A stretch of 64,000 nucleotides of DNA from Pseudomonas oryzagri. GTDB taxonomy: Bacteria; Pseudomonadota; Gammaproteobacteria; Pseudomonadales; Pseudomonadaceae. The stretch's first letter is position 1; every line of letters begins with the position of its first letter. Under the pieces are notes generated by a model. That model saw only the letters and a list, made by a program, of their open reading frames with translations. It did no database searches and was not told where the DNA came from. Of the stretch, positions 1-8,164 are shown in pieces. The position numbers and the translations under genes were made by a program. The stretch is from contig NZ_JAJHPU010000041.1 of the NCBI RefSeq assembly GCF_020831405.1, positions 155,446 to 219,445 on the forward strand. Reading direction: 5' to 3'.

Positions 1-200
1 CCCAGGCCGGACCACAGGGCGTAGGCGATGCCCACCGGAATGCTGCGCATCACCAGGCTGAGCATCCAGAAGGCGATGGCGTAGCCGGCACACACCAGCA
101 GCAGCGGCAGCGGGCGCTGCACGCCGTCGACGGACTTGAGCGCGGTGGTGGCGATCACTTCCGCGGCGATGGCGATGGCGAGGTAGATGTAGCCGGTCAT
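1..200 (-). CDS. SMR-family small multidrug efflux protein, 5' end only
   Basis: This is the first 66 codons of a gene that runs off the left edge of the window. The translation begins MTGYIYLAIAIAAEVIATT and matches the EmrE/QacE/SugE family. The essential membrane-embedded glutamate falls at E14 and the conserved tryptophan of the GIAYALWSG motif at W63, the same numbers as in EmrE. Two hydrophobic segments are visible (about 4-22 and 31-50) and the full protein should have four, at roughly 105-110 residues. Family members exchange protons for cationic drugs or guanidinium-type compounds at the inner membrane. A GGAGG-like site precedes the ATG. It is divergent from the LysR gene, which may regulate it. 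The substrate cannot be told from this part. Confidence 0.9.
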   Translation of the reverse strand, partial: MTGYIYLAIAIAAEVIATTALKSVDGVQRPLPLLLVCAGYAIAFWMLSLVMRSIPVGIAYALWSGL

Positions 201-263
201 GGTCGGTCCTCCGCGTGGTCTGCGAGGATTCTAGGGGCTGTGGCGATGGGTTAAAGTTATTGT

Positions 264-282
264 CTATCTATTTGAGCGATAG
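264..282. promoter_or_regulatory. Candidate LysR-box between the SMR and lysR genes
   Basis: The intergenic region contains an interrupted palindrome, CTATC-N9-GATAG. It carries the T-N11-A core (T267 and A279) typical of LysR-type regulator sites and lies 11 bases before the lysR start, in an AT-rich stretch. This fits autorepression plus control of the divergent SMR gene. It is inferred from pattern only. Confidence 0.45.
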
Positions 283-293
283 GTTGCCGGGTC

Positions 294-1181
294 ATGCAGT
301 GGAATCTGGAGCAGTTGCGGCTGTTCGTCGGCGTCGCCGAGGCCCGCTCGTTTTCCGCGGTGGCGCGGCGCACGGGCAGGGCGCAGTCGGCGGTGAGCAG
401 CGCGGTGGCCCTTCTCGAGGCCGATCTGGGCACGCTGCTGTTCGAGCGCAGCAGCGGCCGTCAGCCGCGGCTCACCCTCGCCGGTGCCGCGCTGCTCGAG
501 GAGGCGCGCGCGGTGCTGCGCCAATGCGAGCGCCTGGAGGGACGGGCGCTGGGTCTGGCGCGCGGCGAGGAAGCGCGTCTGCGCCTCGCGCTGGACGAGG
601 CCATGCCCTATCCGCCGGTGCTCGCCAGCCTGCGGGCGCTCGCCGAGGCCTTCCCATCGCTCGAGGTGCAGTTGGCCAGCGGCGCGCAGGGCGACGTGGC
701 GCGCAAGCTGCTCGAGCGGCGCGCCGATCTCGGCCTGCTGTTCCACCACGAGCAGATGCCGCAGGCGCTGGAGCGCCAGCGCCTGGGGGCCATCGAGATG
801 GTCACGGTGTGCGGAGCCGGTCATCCATTGGCCGGCGAGCGCCAGGTCGACCGCCAGCAACTGGCCTGTCACCGCCAGTTGCTGATGGCGCCGCAGGACA
901 GTCGCTATGCCGGCGGCGAACAACTCGGCCCGTCGGTGTGGCGGGCCGACAGCTTCTATGTGATGGCCGAACTGGTCAGCCGCGACCTCGGTTGGGCCTG
1001 GCTGCCGCGCCATGTGGTGCAGTACCCGACCTATCAGGGCCTGTTGGTCGAGCTGGCGAGCGACTGGGTGCCGCCGCCCCTGGTGGTGGAGCTGGTCCGT
1101 CGCCGCGACGAGGCTCAGGGCCCCGCGGCGCGCTGGTTGGCCGATTGCCTGGCCAGGCAGCTGCTGGTACCCGGCGGATGA
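294..1181 (+). CDS. LysR-family transcriptional regulator
   Basis: This 295-residue protein has the standard LysR length and layout. Residues 1-60 form the winged helix-turn-helix (MQWNLEQLRLFVGVAEARSF opening, then an AQSAVSSAV recognition helix), followed by a linker helix and a periplasmic-binding-like effector domain from about residue 90. It is transcribed away from the SMR efflux gene, with 93 bases between the two starts and a LysR-box-like palindrome there. As I recall the P. aeruginosa map, a LysR gene and an SMR gene also sit beside waaA, so this is probably core synteny. The inducer and target genes are unknown. Confidence 0.9.
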   Translation: MQWNLEQLRLFVGVAEARSFSAVARRTGRAQSAVSSAVALLEADLGTLLFERSSGRQPRLTLAGAALLEEARAVLRQCERLEGRALGLARGEEARLRLALDEAMPYPPVLASLRALAEAFPSLEVQLASGAQGDVARKLLERRADLGLLFHHEQMPQALERQRLGAIEMVTVCGAGHPLAGERQVDRQQLACHRQLLMAPQDSRYAGGEQLGPSVWRADSFYVMAELVSRDLGWAWLPRHVVQYPTYQGLLVELASDWVPPPLVVELVRRRDEAQGPAARWLADCLARQLLVPGG

Positions 1182-1296
1182 AGTCGGGCGCAAAGTGCGC
1201 GGGCCCGCACGTTTCCTGCTGGCCAGTTGCCAGCGGGGCCCAGACGGGCAGGGCGGCCCTTTGCGCCTCTTTCCGTAAAAGGTAAGCTCCGCGCCC

Positions 1297-2571
1297 ATGA
1301 ATCGCCACTTCTACACCCTGCTGTTCCACCTCGCCCTCCCGTTGATCGCCCTGCGCCTCTACCTGCGCGGGCGCCAGGCACCGGCCTACCGCCGACGTGT
1401 CGCCGAACGCTTCTCCTTCTCACTGCCAGCGCTCAAGCCCGGCGGCATCTGGGTGCATGCCGTCTCGGTCGGCGAGAGCATCGCCGCGGCGCCGCTGATC
1501 AAGGCCCTGCTCGAGCGCCACCCGGAACTGCCGGTCACCGTTACCTGCATGACCCCGACCGGCTCCGAGCGCATCCGCGCCCTGTTCGGCGAGCGGGTGC
1601 AGCACTGCTATCTGCCCTACGACCTGCCTTGGGCAGCGGCGCGCTTCCTCGACCGGCTGCGGCCGAAGCTCGCGGTGATCATGGAAACCGAGCTGTGGCC
1701 CAACCATATCCACCAGTGCGCCAGGCGCGGCATTCCCACCGTGCTGGCCAATGCGCGCCTCTCGGAAAAGTCCGCCCGCGGCTATGCGCGCTTTGCCGGT
1801 CTGACCCGGCCGATGCTCGCCGAGATGAGCTGGATCGCCGTGCAGACCGAGGCCGAGGCCGAGCGCTTCCGCCAGCTCGGCGCCCGTTCCGAGCGGGTCA
1901 GCATCACCGGCTCGATCAAGTTCGACCTGCGCATCGATCCCGAGCTCCCCGAGCGGGCCAGGGCACTGCGCGCCAGCTGGGGCGCCGAGCGGCGCCCGGT
2001 ATGGATCGCCGCCAGTACCCACGCCGGCGAGGACGAACTCATCCTCGACGCCCATCGACGGCTGCTCGCCGAGCGTCCCGACGGACTGCTGATCCTGGTG
2101 CCGCGTCACCCGGAACGTTTCGAGGCAGTGCATGTCCTATGCCAGCGCCAGGGCTTTTCGACCGTGCGTCGTTCGTCCGCCCTCCCGGTGAGAGCGGAGG
2201 ATCAGGTATTGCTCGGCGACACCATGGGCGAGCTGCTGTTCCTCTATGCCCTGGCGGATGTCGCCTTCGTCGGCGGCAGCCTGGTGCCCAACGGCGGGCA
2301 CAACCTGCTGGAACCGGCGGCGCTGGGGCTGCCGGTGCTTAGTGGGCCGCATCTGTTCAATTTCCTGGAGATTGCCGCGCAGTTGCGCGCAGCGGGAGCA
2401 CTGCTGGAGGTCGCCAATGGCGAAGAGCTCGCGGCGCAGTTGCCAATCCTGCTCGGTGCGCCTGACCGACGCCGGCTGATGGGGAGCTCGGGGCTGGACG
2501 TGTTGCAGGCCAGCCAGGGAGCCTTGGCCTTATTGCTGGCAGGGCTGGGGCGCCTGTTGCCCACAGGCTGA
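1297..2571 (+). CDS. waaA: 3-deoxy-D-manno-octulosonic acid (Kdo) transferase
   Basis: WaaA adds Kdo residues from CMP-Kdo to lipid IVA at the inner membrane, the first step of LPS core assembly. The 424-residue protein has an N-terminal membrane anchor (about 5-22) and the WaaA signature VSVGES containing the catalytic glutamate E60. ETELWPN follows at 130-136, and the C-terminal nucleotide-sugar domain has PNGGHNLLEP. Length and motifs are typical of a GT30 enzyme. The O-antigen locus starts directly downstream, so lipid A-core and O-antigen genes are side by side. I did not find a clear terminator between waaA and wzz. Confidence 0.96.
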   Translation: MNRHFYTLLFHLALPLIALRLYLRGRQAPAYRRRVAERFSFSLPALKPGGIWVHAVSVGESIAAAPLIKALLERHPELPVTVTCMTPTGSERIRALFGERVQHCYLPYDLPWAAARFLDRLRPKLAVIMETELWPNHIHQCARRGIPTVLANARLSEKSARGYARFAGLTRPMLAEMSWIAVQTEAEAERFRQLGARSERVSITGSIKFDLRIDPELPERARALRASWGAERRPVWIAASTHAGEDELILDAHRRLLAERPDGLLILVPRHPERFEAVHVLCQRQGFSTVRRSSALPVRAEDQVLLGDTMGELLFLYALADVAFVGGSLVPNGGHNLLEPAALGLPVLSGPHLFNFLEIAAQLRAAGALLEVANGEELAAQLPILLGAPDRRRLMGSSGLDVLQASQGALALLLAGLGRLLPTG

Positions 2572-2768
2572 AAAACTTTGCAAGCACCGGTCGAGAAGGC
2601 AAAATGCCGGCGCCCCCAGGACGCCGATCTCGATTCGGTTGCAAGGCAGCTTTTGTCCGAGGGGCGGCATTCTTTGGATGTGCCCGGCACGCTGTCAGCC
2701 TAAGGCGATCAACTTGAATAGCAGCCGGCCTTTTCAGACCGGCGTATGTATCTGAGAAGGAGCGGTAC

Positions 2769-3836
2769 GTGAACCAAGCAGGGCCCATCAGTCGGCACAG
2801 CGATGACGAAATAGATCTGCGCGAGCTGTTTTTCGCCCTCTGGGCCGAGCGACTGAAGATTGTTGCGGTCACTCTCCTGTTCGGCATCGCTGCCGCCGCA
2901 TACGCCTTCCTCTCCGCGCCGGTCTATGAGGCCCGGTCGAGCCTTCTGCCGCCGCAGCTGAGCGACATCGCGGGCTACAACCTCGGTCGTTCGGCGGCCA
3001 ATCTGTCGCATTTCAAGGTCAAGGATGTCTACCAGGTCTTCACCCGCAACCTGACGTCCGAGGCGCTGCGCCGCAAATTCTTCCGCGAGGTGTACCTGCC
3101 CTCGCTGTCCGAGAGCGAGCGCGCCAAGCCGCAGGACAAGCTGTGGAAACGCTTCAACGAGAAGATCTTGAGTGCCCGCGCGCCGGACGAGGAAGAGCAC
3201 CCGGACTTTTTCGAGGTGCGCGTCGAGCACAAGGATCCTGAGCTGGCGGCCGCCTGGGTCAATCGCTACGTCGCAATGTCTGCCGAGCAGACCAGCAAGG
3301 ATATGCAGCAGAACGTCCTGCAGGAGATCGATATTCGCGCCCGGGAAATCGAGCGCCGGATCGGGGTGCTGCGCGAGAGTGCGCTGCAGCGTCGCCAGGA
3401 CCGCATCGTTCACCTGAAAGAGGCCCTGGTGGTGGCTGACACCGTCGGTTTGAGCGCTCCGCAGGTCACCACGGGGCGCACCTCTTCGGACGGCGAGCTG
3501 ACCAATTTCGTCGACGGCAGCCTCATGTACATGCGCGGCGCGAAAGCTATCCGAGCCGAACTCCAGACCCTGGAGAGCCGCAAGACCGACGATCCCTTCA
3601 TCGAGGAGCTGCGTGAGTTGCAGAGCCAGCTGGCCTTCCTCAAGGGGATCGACGTGAGCCCCGACAACGTTTCGTCCTTCACCCTGGACAGCAGCGCCGA
3701 GGTTCCGGAAACCCCGATCAAGCCGAAAAAGGCCATGGTGCTGGCGATCGGTCTGGGGCTGGGTCTGGTGCTCGGTGTGCTGTTCGCGCTGCTGAGCCGG
3801 ATGTTCCGCAAGGAGCCGTCGCAAGACGGCCGCTGA
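2769..3836 (+). CDS. wzz: Wzz-type O-antigen chain-length determinant
   Basis: This polysaccharide co-polymerase sets the modal length of Wzy-polymerised O-antigen. The GTG start at 2769 is preceded by AAGGAG with six bases of spacing. The 355-residue protein has the family layout: a short cytoplasmic N-terminus (residues 1-30), TM1 at about 31-49, a long periplasmic alpha/coil domain, and a Pro-containing PIKPKKAM segment just before TM2 (about 318-342). A short basic tail follows TM2. It lies upstream of the JUMPstart-like leader and wzx, so it may be transcribed separately from the rest of the locus. The rival reading, a capsule PCP lacking a kinase domain, is less likely given the wzx/wzy neighbours. 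Confidence 0.88.
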   Translation: MNQAGPISRHSDDEIDLRELFFALWAERLKIVAVTLLFGIAAAAYAFLSAPVYEARSSLLPPQLSDIAGYNLGRSAANLSHFKVKDVYQVFTRNLTSEALRRKFFREVYLPSLSESERAKPQDKLWKRFNEKILSARAPDEEEHPDFFEVRVEHKDPELAAAWVNRYVAMSAEQTSKDMQQNVLQEIDIRAREIERRIGVLRESALQRRQDRIVHLKEALVVADTVGLSAPQVTTGRTSSDGELTNFVDGSLMYMRGAKAIRAELQTLESRKTDDPFIEELRELQSQLAFLKGIDVSPDNVSSFTLDSSAEVPETPIKPKKAMVLAIGLGLGLVLGVLFALLSRMFRKEPSQDGR

Positions 3837-3913
3837 GCTTGTCAAAAATCCCGACGACGATTGGGGACTCCGCAGCTTGACGGCTTAGCGGGGCGCGCTC
3901 TCGTCGAGACGTT

Positions 3914-3952
3914 TTCAGGAAGCCGACGGTAAATCCTGGGGCGGTAGCGTGC
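3914..3952 (+). promoter_or_regulatory. JUMPstart-like leader with ops element
   Basis: The ops octamer GGCGGTAG is present at 3940-3947, followed by CGTGC, exactly as in the enterobacterial ops core. The 25 bases before it (from about 3914) resemble the rest of the JUMPstart consensus more loosely. In enterobacteria ops pauses RNA polymerase and recruits RfaH, which suppresses Rho-dependent termination across long LPS and capsule operons. Its place in the leader of wzx, some 80 bases before the start codon, suits that role. I could not place a convincing -10/-35 pair in this gap. Confidence 0.65.
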
Positions 3953-4027
3953 CTGGGGATTGCCCGCATGGCGCAGCCTGCGGTCGGCCGGGCCGGCGAG
4001 AAATTGGAATTACGAGCTCTCGAGCAT

Positions 4028-5266
4028 ATGAGTCTTCTGAAAAACAGCTTCTGGAACATGCTGGGTATCGCCGTTCCGGTGGCTGTCGCGATTCCCGCCA
4101 TGGGCTATCTGGCGCGGGTGCTGGGGGTGGAGAACTTCGGCATCTTCACGCTGTGCTATGCGGTGGTGGGCTATGCCAGTCTCTTCGACCTGGGGCTGTC
4201 GCGCGCTGTCGTACGCGCCGTCGCCATCCATGCGCAGTCGGCGGAGAAAGTCGCTCGGGTCATCGGCACGGCCAGTTGTTTCGTGCTGGCACTGAGCATC
4301 GTCGCGGCGGCGCTGCTGTATTTCTCCGCCGACTGGCTGGTGCTCAAGCTGTCCGTTTCCGCCGCCTCCGCCGAGGGGGCCAGAAGCGCCCTGCAGTGCC
4401 TGAGCCTGGCCGTGCCGGCGCTGTTGCTGAGCATGGTGTGGTTTTCCTACCTGGAGGGGCTCGGCGACTTCTACAAGCTGAACATGCTGAAAAGCATTTC
4501 CGGCCTGTGCATGGCGCTGGCGCCGCTGGGCACCGTGTTGCTCCAGCCGACCCTGGTCAGCGCCATTGCCGGTCTGGTCGCCGGGCGGGTGGTGTCGATG
4601 CTGATCGCCTATCTGTGGGGACTGTGGGCCGGCAGCAAGCGCCAGCTGTGGACCGTCGACCTGCCGACGCTGCGCGAGCTGTTGGGCTTCGGTGGCTGGA
4701 TCACGGTCAGCAACATCATCAGCCCGATGATGGTCTACTTCGACCGCTTCTTCATTTCCAGCGTGGTCGGTGCGAAGAGCGTGGCCTTCTACACGGCCCC
4801 GGCGGAGGCGGTGACTCGGCTGCTGATCATCCCGATCGCCGTCGCCAAGGTAATCTTTCCGCGGCTGAGCGCCCGGCATAAGGATGCCGAGGCGGAGGCG
4901 CGCCTGGGTTTCTGGCTGTTGCTCGGCATTTGCCTGCTGCTGGCCCTGGGCATCGGCCTGTTCGCCGCGGATATCCTGCGCTTGTGGATGGGCGAGGCCT
5001 ACCTGGGCGAGGCGGTACTGGTTTTGCAGATCCTGCTGGTGGGCTTCGTGTTCAATGCGGTAGCGCAGATTCCCTATGCGAAGATCCAGGCCGCAGGGCA
5101 CGCCAGAGTGACCGCCTTGCTGCACACCGCGGAAGTACTGCCCTATTTCGGCGCCCTGTATTACCTGGTCCTCAACTATTCCCTCGCCGGTGCGGCGATC
5201 GCCTGGACGTTGCGGGTCGCGGTGGATTGCCTGGCGCTGGAACTATTGGCGCGCCGGTACAAATAG
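4028..5266 (+). CDS. wzx: Wzx O-antigen flippase
   Basis: This is a polytopic inner-membrane protein of the polysaccharide biosynthesis/MATE-like export family. About 12-14 hydrophobic segments run through the 412 residues with few long loops. It would flip the undecaprenyl-linked repeat unit to the periplasm. I chose the ATG at 4028, giving MSLLKNSFWNMLGIAVPVAV, because TM1 begins there as in other Wzx proteins. An in-frame ATG at 3968 would add 20 residues with no homology and would overlap the ops leader region. It is followed immediately by wzy and is the first gene after the ops element. Confidence 0.88.
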   Translation: MSLLKNSFWNMLGIAVPVAVAIPAMGYLARVLGVENFGIFTLCYAVVGYASLFDLGLSRAVVRAVAIHAQSAEKVARVIGTASCFVLALSIVAAALLYFSADWLVLKLSVSAASAEGARSALQCLSLAVPALLLSMVWFSYLEGLGDFYKLNMLKSISGLCMALAPLGTVLLQPTLVSAIAGLVAGRVVSMLIAYLWGLWAGSKRQLWTVDLPTLRELLGFGGWITVSNIISPMMVYFDRFFISSVVGAKSVAFYTAPAEAVTRLLIIPIAVAKVIFPRLSARHKDAEAEARLGFWLLLGICLLLALGIGLFAADILRLWMGEAYLGEAVLVLQILLVGFVFNAVAQIPYAKIQAAGHARVTALLHTAEVLPYFGALYYLVLNYSLAGAAIAWTLRVAVDCLALELLARRYK

Positions 5267-5320
5267 GTGAGCGTGCACTCGGAGCCCGGGTGGCTGCTGG
5301 GCGTGTCCTGGAGGAAATTC

Positions 5321-6655
5321 GTGCAGGCCAGCGATAGTACAGATGCGGTTGTCGACGCCACGCGAGACGGTAGCGCGGGAGTGGCCTGGCCGGCTGAGGA
5401 GAGCCTGTTCCAGCCCTACAAGGCGGTGTTGGCGCTCCTTCTGGGGCTGCTGTTCTTCCATGATTTCGTTTTTCTCAGCATGGAGCACCACTTCGGCGGG
5501 CACTACGGGCTGAATCTGTGGAAGGAACTGGTTGCCCTGGCCTTCCTGTTCCTGCTGCTGTGCTGGGTGTTGTTGCGTAGCGCGCTGGGCCCGGTCAATA
5601 CCCGCATCTTCATCGTCCTGGGAGCGCTCTTGGTGTCCTTGCCGGTGTTCGGCGACCTCTCCGAGGGGGCGTTGCGGACTTTCCGGAGCATCTTCACCCC
5701 GCTGGTGTTTGCCGTGATCGTCGGCCGGCTGGTGGGCGTCGATACGGAGGCGCGTTCCCGGTACTTCTTCAAAGTGATGCTGCTGATCGCGCTGGCGGGC
5801 GGCATCTATGCCATCTACCAGCTGTATTCCATCAAGCACTGGGAGCAGTTCTGGTACTACCACCCCCTGGTGGCGATGGGGCTGGAGATCCACGAGTACG
5901 ACTCTTTCCGTAACGGCGTGCCGCGGATCAGCGGTTTCTTCACCTCGCCTCTGGAGTTTGCCTTCTTCGTCACCTTCGTGTTCTTCATGGGCCTGGCGCG
6001 GCTCCTCTCGGAGCGCCGCCACACGCCGTGGTTGGTGGTGCGCAAGCGGAGTTTCCTGCTCTTCGCGCTCTTGGCGTTTCTGGGCTATGTGGTTTCCCAG
6101 TCCACGGTCAGAAGCGCGCAGATGTGCCTGGTGAGCGCGTTCGCCTACATGCTCCTGGTGGTTCGGCTGAGAACTCGGTGGAGCATCGCAATCACCGCCT
6201 TCCTGTATGTCTTCGTGCTGTCCGCGGCGACCTTCTTGTATATCGGGCTCGGCTATACCAAGGATCTGTCCGCCCTCGGACGCCTGGTGCAGTGGAGCTT
6301 CGTGCTCGACAAGGTGGTCGAGAGCCCGCTCGGCCTGGGCTTTTCCTCGGTGGGGCCGGGGCAGCAATACTGGTTCGACTCGTTGTGGCTGAATCTTGCC
6401 GCGAGTTTCGGGCTGTTTGTCCTGCTGTTCGTCGTCGGCTTCGTGGTGTGCTATCTGCGCGTGGTCGATAGCTACGTGTCCCACCGGGAAGCAGCCGGGA
6501 ACTGGAACCAGACGTTGAGCCTGACCGCACTGGTCATCATGCCGGTGTTTTTCTATGGCGCGCTGTTTCAGTCCTTCTACAACTCACCCGGGTTCTATCT
6601 GCTGCTGATGATTGTTTCCGTTGCGCTGTATGGAGCGAAAAATGCTCGGGCTTAG
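5321..6655 (+). CDS. wzy: Wzy-like O-antigen polymerase
   Basis: The protein is almost entirely hydrophobic, with about ten or more membrane segments and one larger periplasmic loop in the middle (around the residues encoded at 5800-5940). This is the usual look of Wzy polymerases, which are hard to recognise by sequence. The role is assigned from topology and its place after wzx. I prefer the GTG at 5321 because GGAGG lies six bases before it, giving 444 residues. An in-frame GTG at 5267, directly after the wzx stop, would give 462 residues but has no good ribosome site. The gene overlaps the next start by 14 bases. Confidence 0.78.
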   Translation: MQASDSTDAVVDATRDGSAGVAWPAEESLFQPYKAVLALLLGLLFFHDFVFLSMEHHFGGHYGLNLWKELVALAFLFLLLCWVLLRSALGPVNTRIFIVLGALLVSLPVFGDLSEGALRTFRSIFTPLVFAVIVGRLVGVDTEARSRYFFKVMLLIALAGGIYAIYQLYSIKHWEQFWYYHPLVAMGLEIHEYDSFRNGVPRISGFFTSPLEFAFFVTFVFFMGLARLLSERRHTPWLVVRKRSFLLFALLAFLGYVVSQSTVRSAQMCLVSAFAYMLLVVRLRTRWSIAITAFLYVFVLSAATFLYIGLGYTKDLSALGRLVQWSFVLDKVVESPLGLGFSSVGPGQQYWFDSLWLNLAASFGLFVLLFVVGFVVCYLRVVDSYVSHREAAGNWNQTLSLTALVIMPVFFYGALFQSFYNSPGFYLLLMIVSVALYGAKNARA

Positions 6656-7475
6656 TATCGTGGTCGTGTTGTACCGCAAGCAGCATGGCGAATCCTCTTC
6701 GCTGCGCTCGCTGATCGCGGCGCTGGGCGAAATGCGCGATGCCGGTTTTGCTCCGACGATCTATGTCTGGAACAACTCTCCGGGATTCACCGCGCCGCTC
6801 GAGCATGAGGCAGTGGTCTGGCTGGAAGGCGAGAACGTCAAGCTGCCGGTCATCTACAACCAGGTGGCCAGGTCGACCTTCGAGGCCGGCGGCGAGCTGC
6901 TGATGATCTCGGACGACGATACCGACTACCGGCAGTACGACTTCAGGAAAAATCTCGGCATCGTCAAGGAATTCCTGGGCGATGCGCAGAGACGCCAGAG
7001 TGTCGGCTGCTTCATTCCCAAGATTCTCTCCGGCGGTCGCCTGGTCAGTCCGGGTGGGCGCCAACTGTTCAGAGGTTATCTGCTCGATCAGGTCGCCAGC
7101 GGCCCGATAAGCGCGCATAACCTGCTGGCGATCAACAGCGCCACGCTGATCACCCGCGACTGCTACGAGCGCATGCAGCCGCTCTACGACGAGCGCTTGA
7201 ACTTCTACGGTACCGATACCGAATTTTTCGTGAGGTACGAGGAGTTCTATTCGCGGATCTACGTGTTCGACTCGCAGATCGACCACAGCTTGTCGGCGGA
7301 TTCGAAGGAGTCGCCTGACCGGATGCTTTTCAGGTGGCGCGATAACATCCGTGCCATGAACGTGATTTTCGAAAGGACCTCGTTCCCTTTCAAACTGGCG
7401 ATGCGTGCCTATTACCTGCTGATGAAGGTCAAGCTCGCCGTTCGGTTCCGCGACAAAAGATTCCTGCAAATATGA
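6642..7475 (+). CDS. GT2-like glycosyltransferase of the O-antigen locus
   Basis: The protein opens LGLSIVVVLYRK, the first beta strand of a GT-A fold. It carries an acidic metal-binding motif SDDDTD at residues 90-95, as in family 2 glycosyltransferases, and has 277 residues from the ATG at 6642. That start has GGAG six bases upstream. The start lies inside the 3' end of wzy, and its stop overlaps the next gene by ATGA, so the genes are translationally coupled. It should add one sugar of the repeat unit at the cytoplasmic face. With rmlBACD present a rhamnosyl- or related transferase is possible, but donor and linkage cannot be read from sequence. Confidence 0.8.
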   Translation: MLGLSIVVVLYRKQHGESSSLRSLIAALGEMRDAGFAPTIYVWNNSPGFTAPLEHEAVVWLEGENVKLPVIYNQVARSTFEAGGELLMISDDDTDYRQYDFRKNLGIVKEFLGDAQRRQSVGCFIPKILSGGRLVSPGGRQLFRGYLLDQVASGPISAHNLLAINSATLITRDCYERMQPLYDERLNFYGTDTEFFVRYEEFYSRIYVFDSQIDHSLSADSKESPDRMLFRWRDNIRAMNVIFERTSFPFKLAMRAYYLLMKVKLAVRFRDKRFLQI

Positions 7476-8164
7476 TAATAAACAAGTTGTTGTGTCGTGC
7501 CGCTTCGCGCCTGAAAGGTGAAGAGTTCAAGCTGGATGACCGGGTGACCGATGGTTATCTTCTGCAATTCGCCTTCGCCAAGGCGATGATGTGCCTGCGT
7601 GGCCTGCTGCGTCTGCGGCAGCTGGTCATGGTCGGCAGGGGCACCCAGCTGCTGGCCACCTCGCAGATGCGCTTCGGGCGCTCGGTCAGCATCGACGATC
7701 ACTGCGTGGTCAACGCGTTGTCGCGCGAAGGCGTGGTGTTCGGCGATCACGTATCGATCCAGAAAAGAACCATCATCGAGTGCACCGGCAGTCTCCGTTA
7801 TCTGGGCAAGGGACTGGTGCTGGGCAACAACGTCGGGGTCGGCTCCAATTCCTTCCTGGGCTGTGCCGGGGGGATCGAGATCGGTGACGACACCATCATC
7901 GGCAACTACGTGTCCTTCCATGCGGAAAACCACAACTACGCCGATCCCGAGCTGCCGATCAGGGCGCAGGGTGTTTCCCATGTCGGCATCAAGGTCGGCA
8001 AGGGCTGCTGGATCGGCGCGAAGGTGACCATCCTGGATGGCGCCGTCATCGAGGACGGTTGCATCGTCGCCGCCGGGGCACTGGTGACCCAGGGGCACTA
8101 TCAGGCCAATTCGATCTACGGCGGCGTTCCAGCCAAGCGCCTCAAGGGCAGGTTCGACGTATGA
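7472..8164 (+). CDS. Hexapeptide-repeat (LbH) acyltransferase
   Basis: This 230-residue protein has a left-handed beta-helix pattern, with I/V/L at every sixth position from about residue 65 to 220 (for example FGDHVSIQKRTII, IGDDTIIGNYVSFH). The likely catalytic histidines are H150 and H154 in FHAENHNY. C-terminal YGGVPAKRL is the standard ending of WcaF/NodL/maltose acetyltransferase-like enzymes. It probably O-acetylates a sugar of the O-antigen repeat using acetyl-CoA in the cytoplasm. It starts by ATGA overlap with the preceding transferase and ends by ATGA overlap with the next one. The acceptor is unknown. Confidence 0.85.
   Translation: MIINKLLCRAASRLKGEEFKLDDRVTDGYLLQFAFAKAMMCLRGLLRLRQLVMVGRGTQLLATSQMRFGRSVSIDDHCVVNALSREGVVFGDHVSIQKRTIIECTGSLRYLGKGLVLGNNVGVGSNSFLGCAGGIEIGDDTIIGNYVSFHAENHNYADPELPIRAQGVSHVGIKVGKGCWIGAKVTILDGAVIEDGCIVAAGALVTQGHYQANSIYGGVPAKRLKGRFDV

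Noticed and set aside
3968..4027. Upstream in-frame ATG for wzx
   Set aside because: The 20 extra residues have no membrane or family features and lie in the leader just after the ops element.
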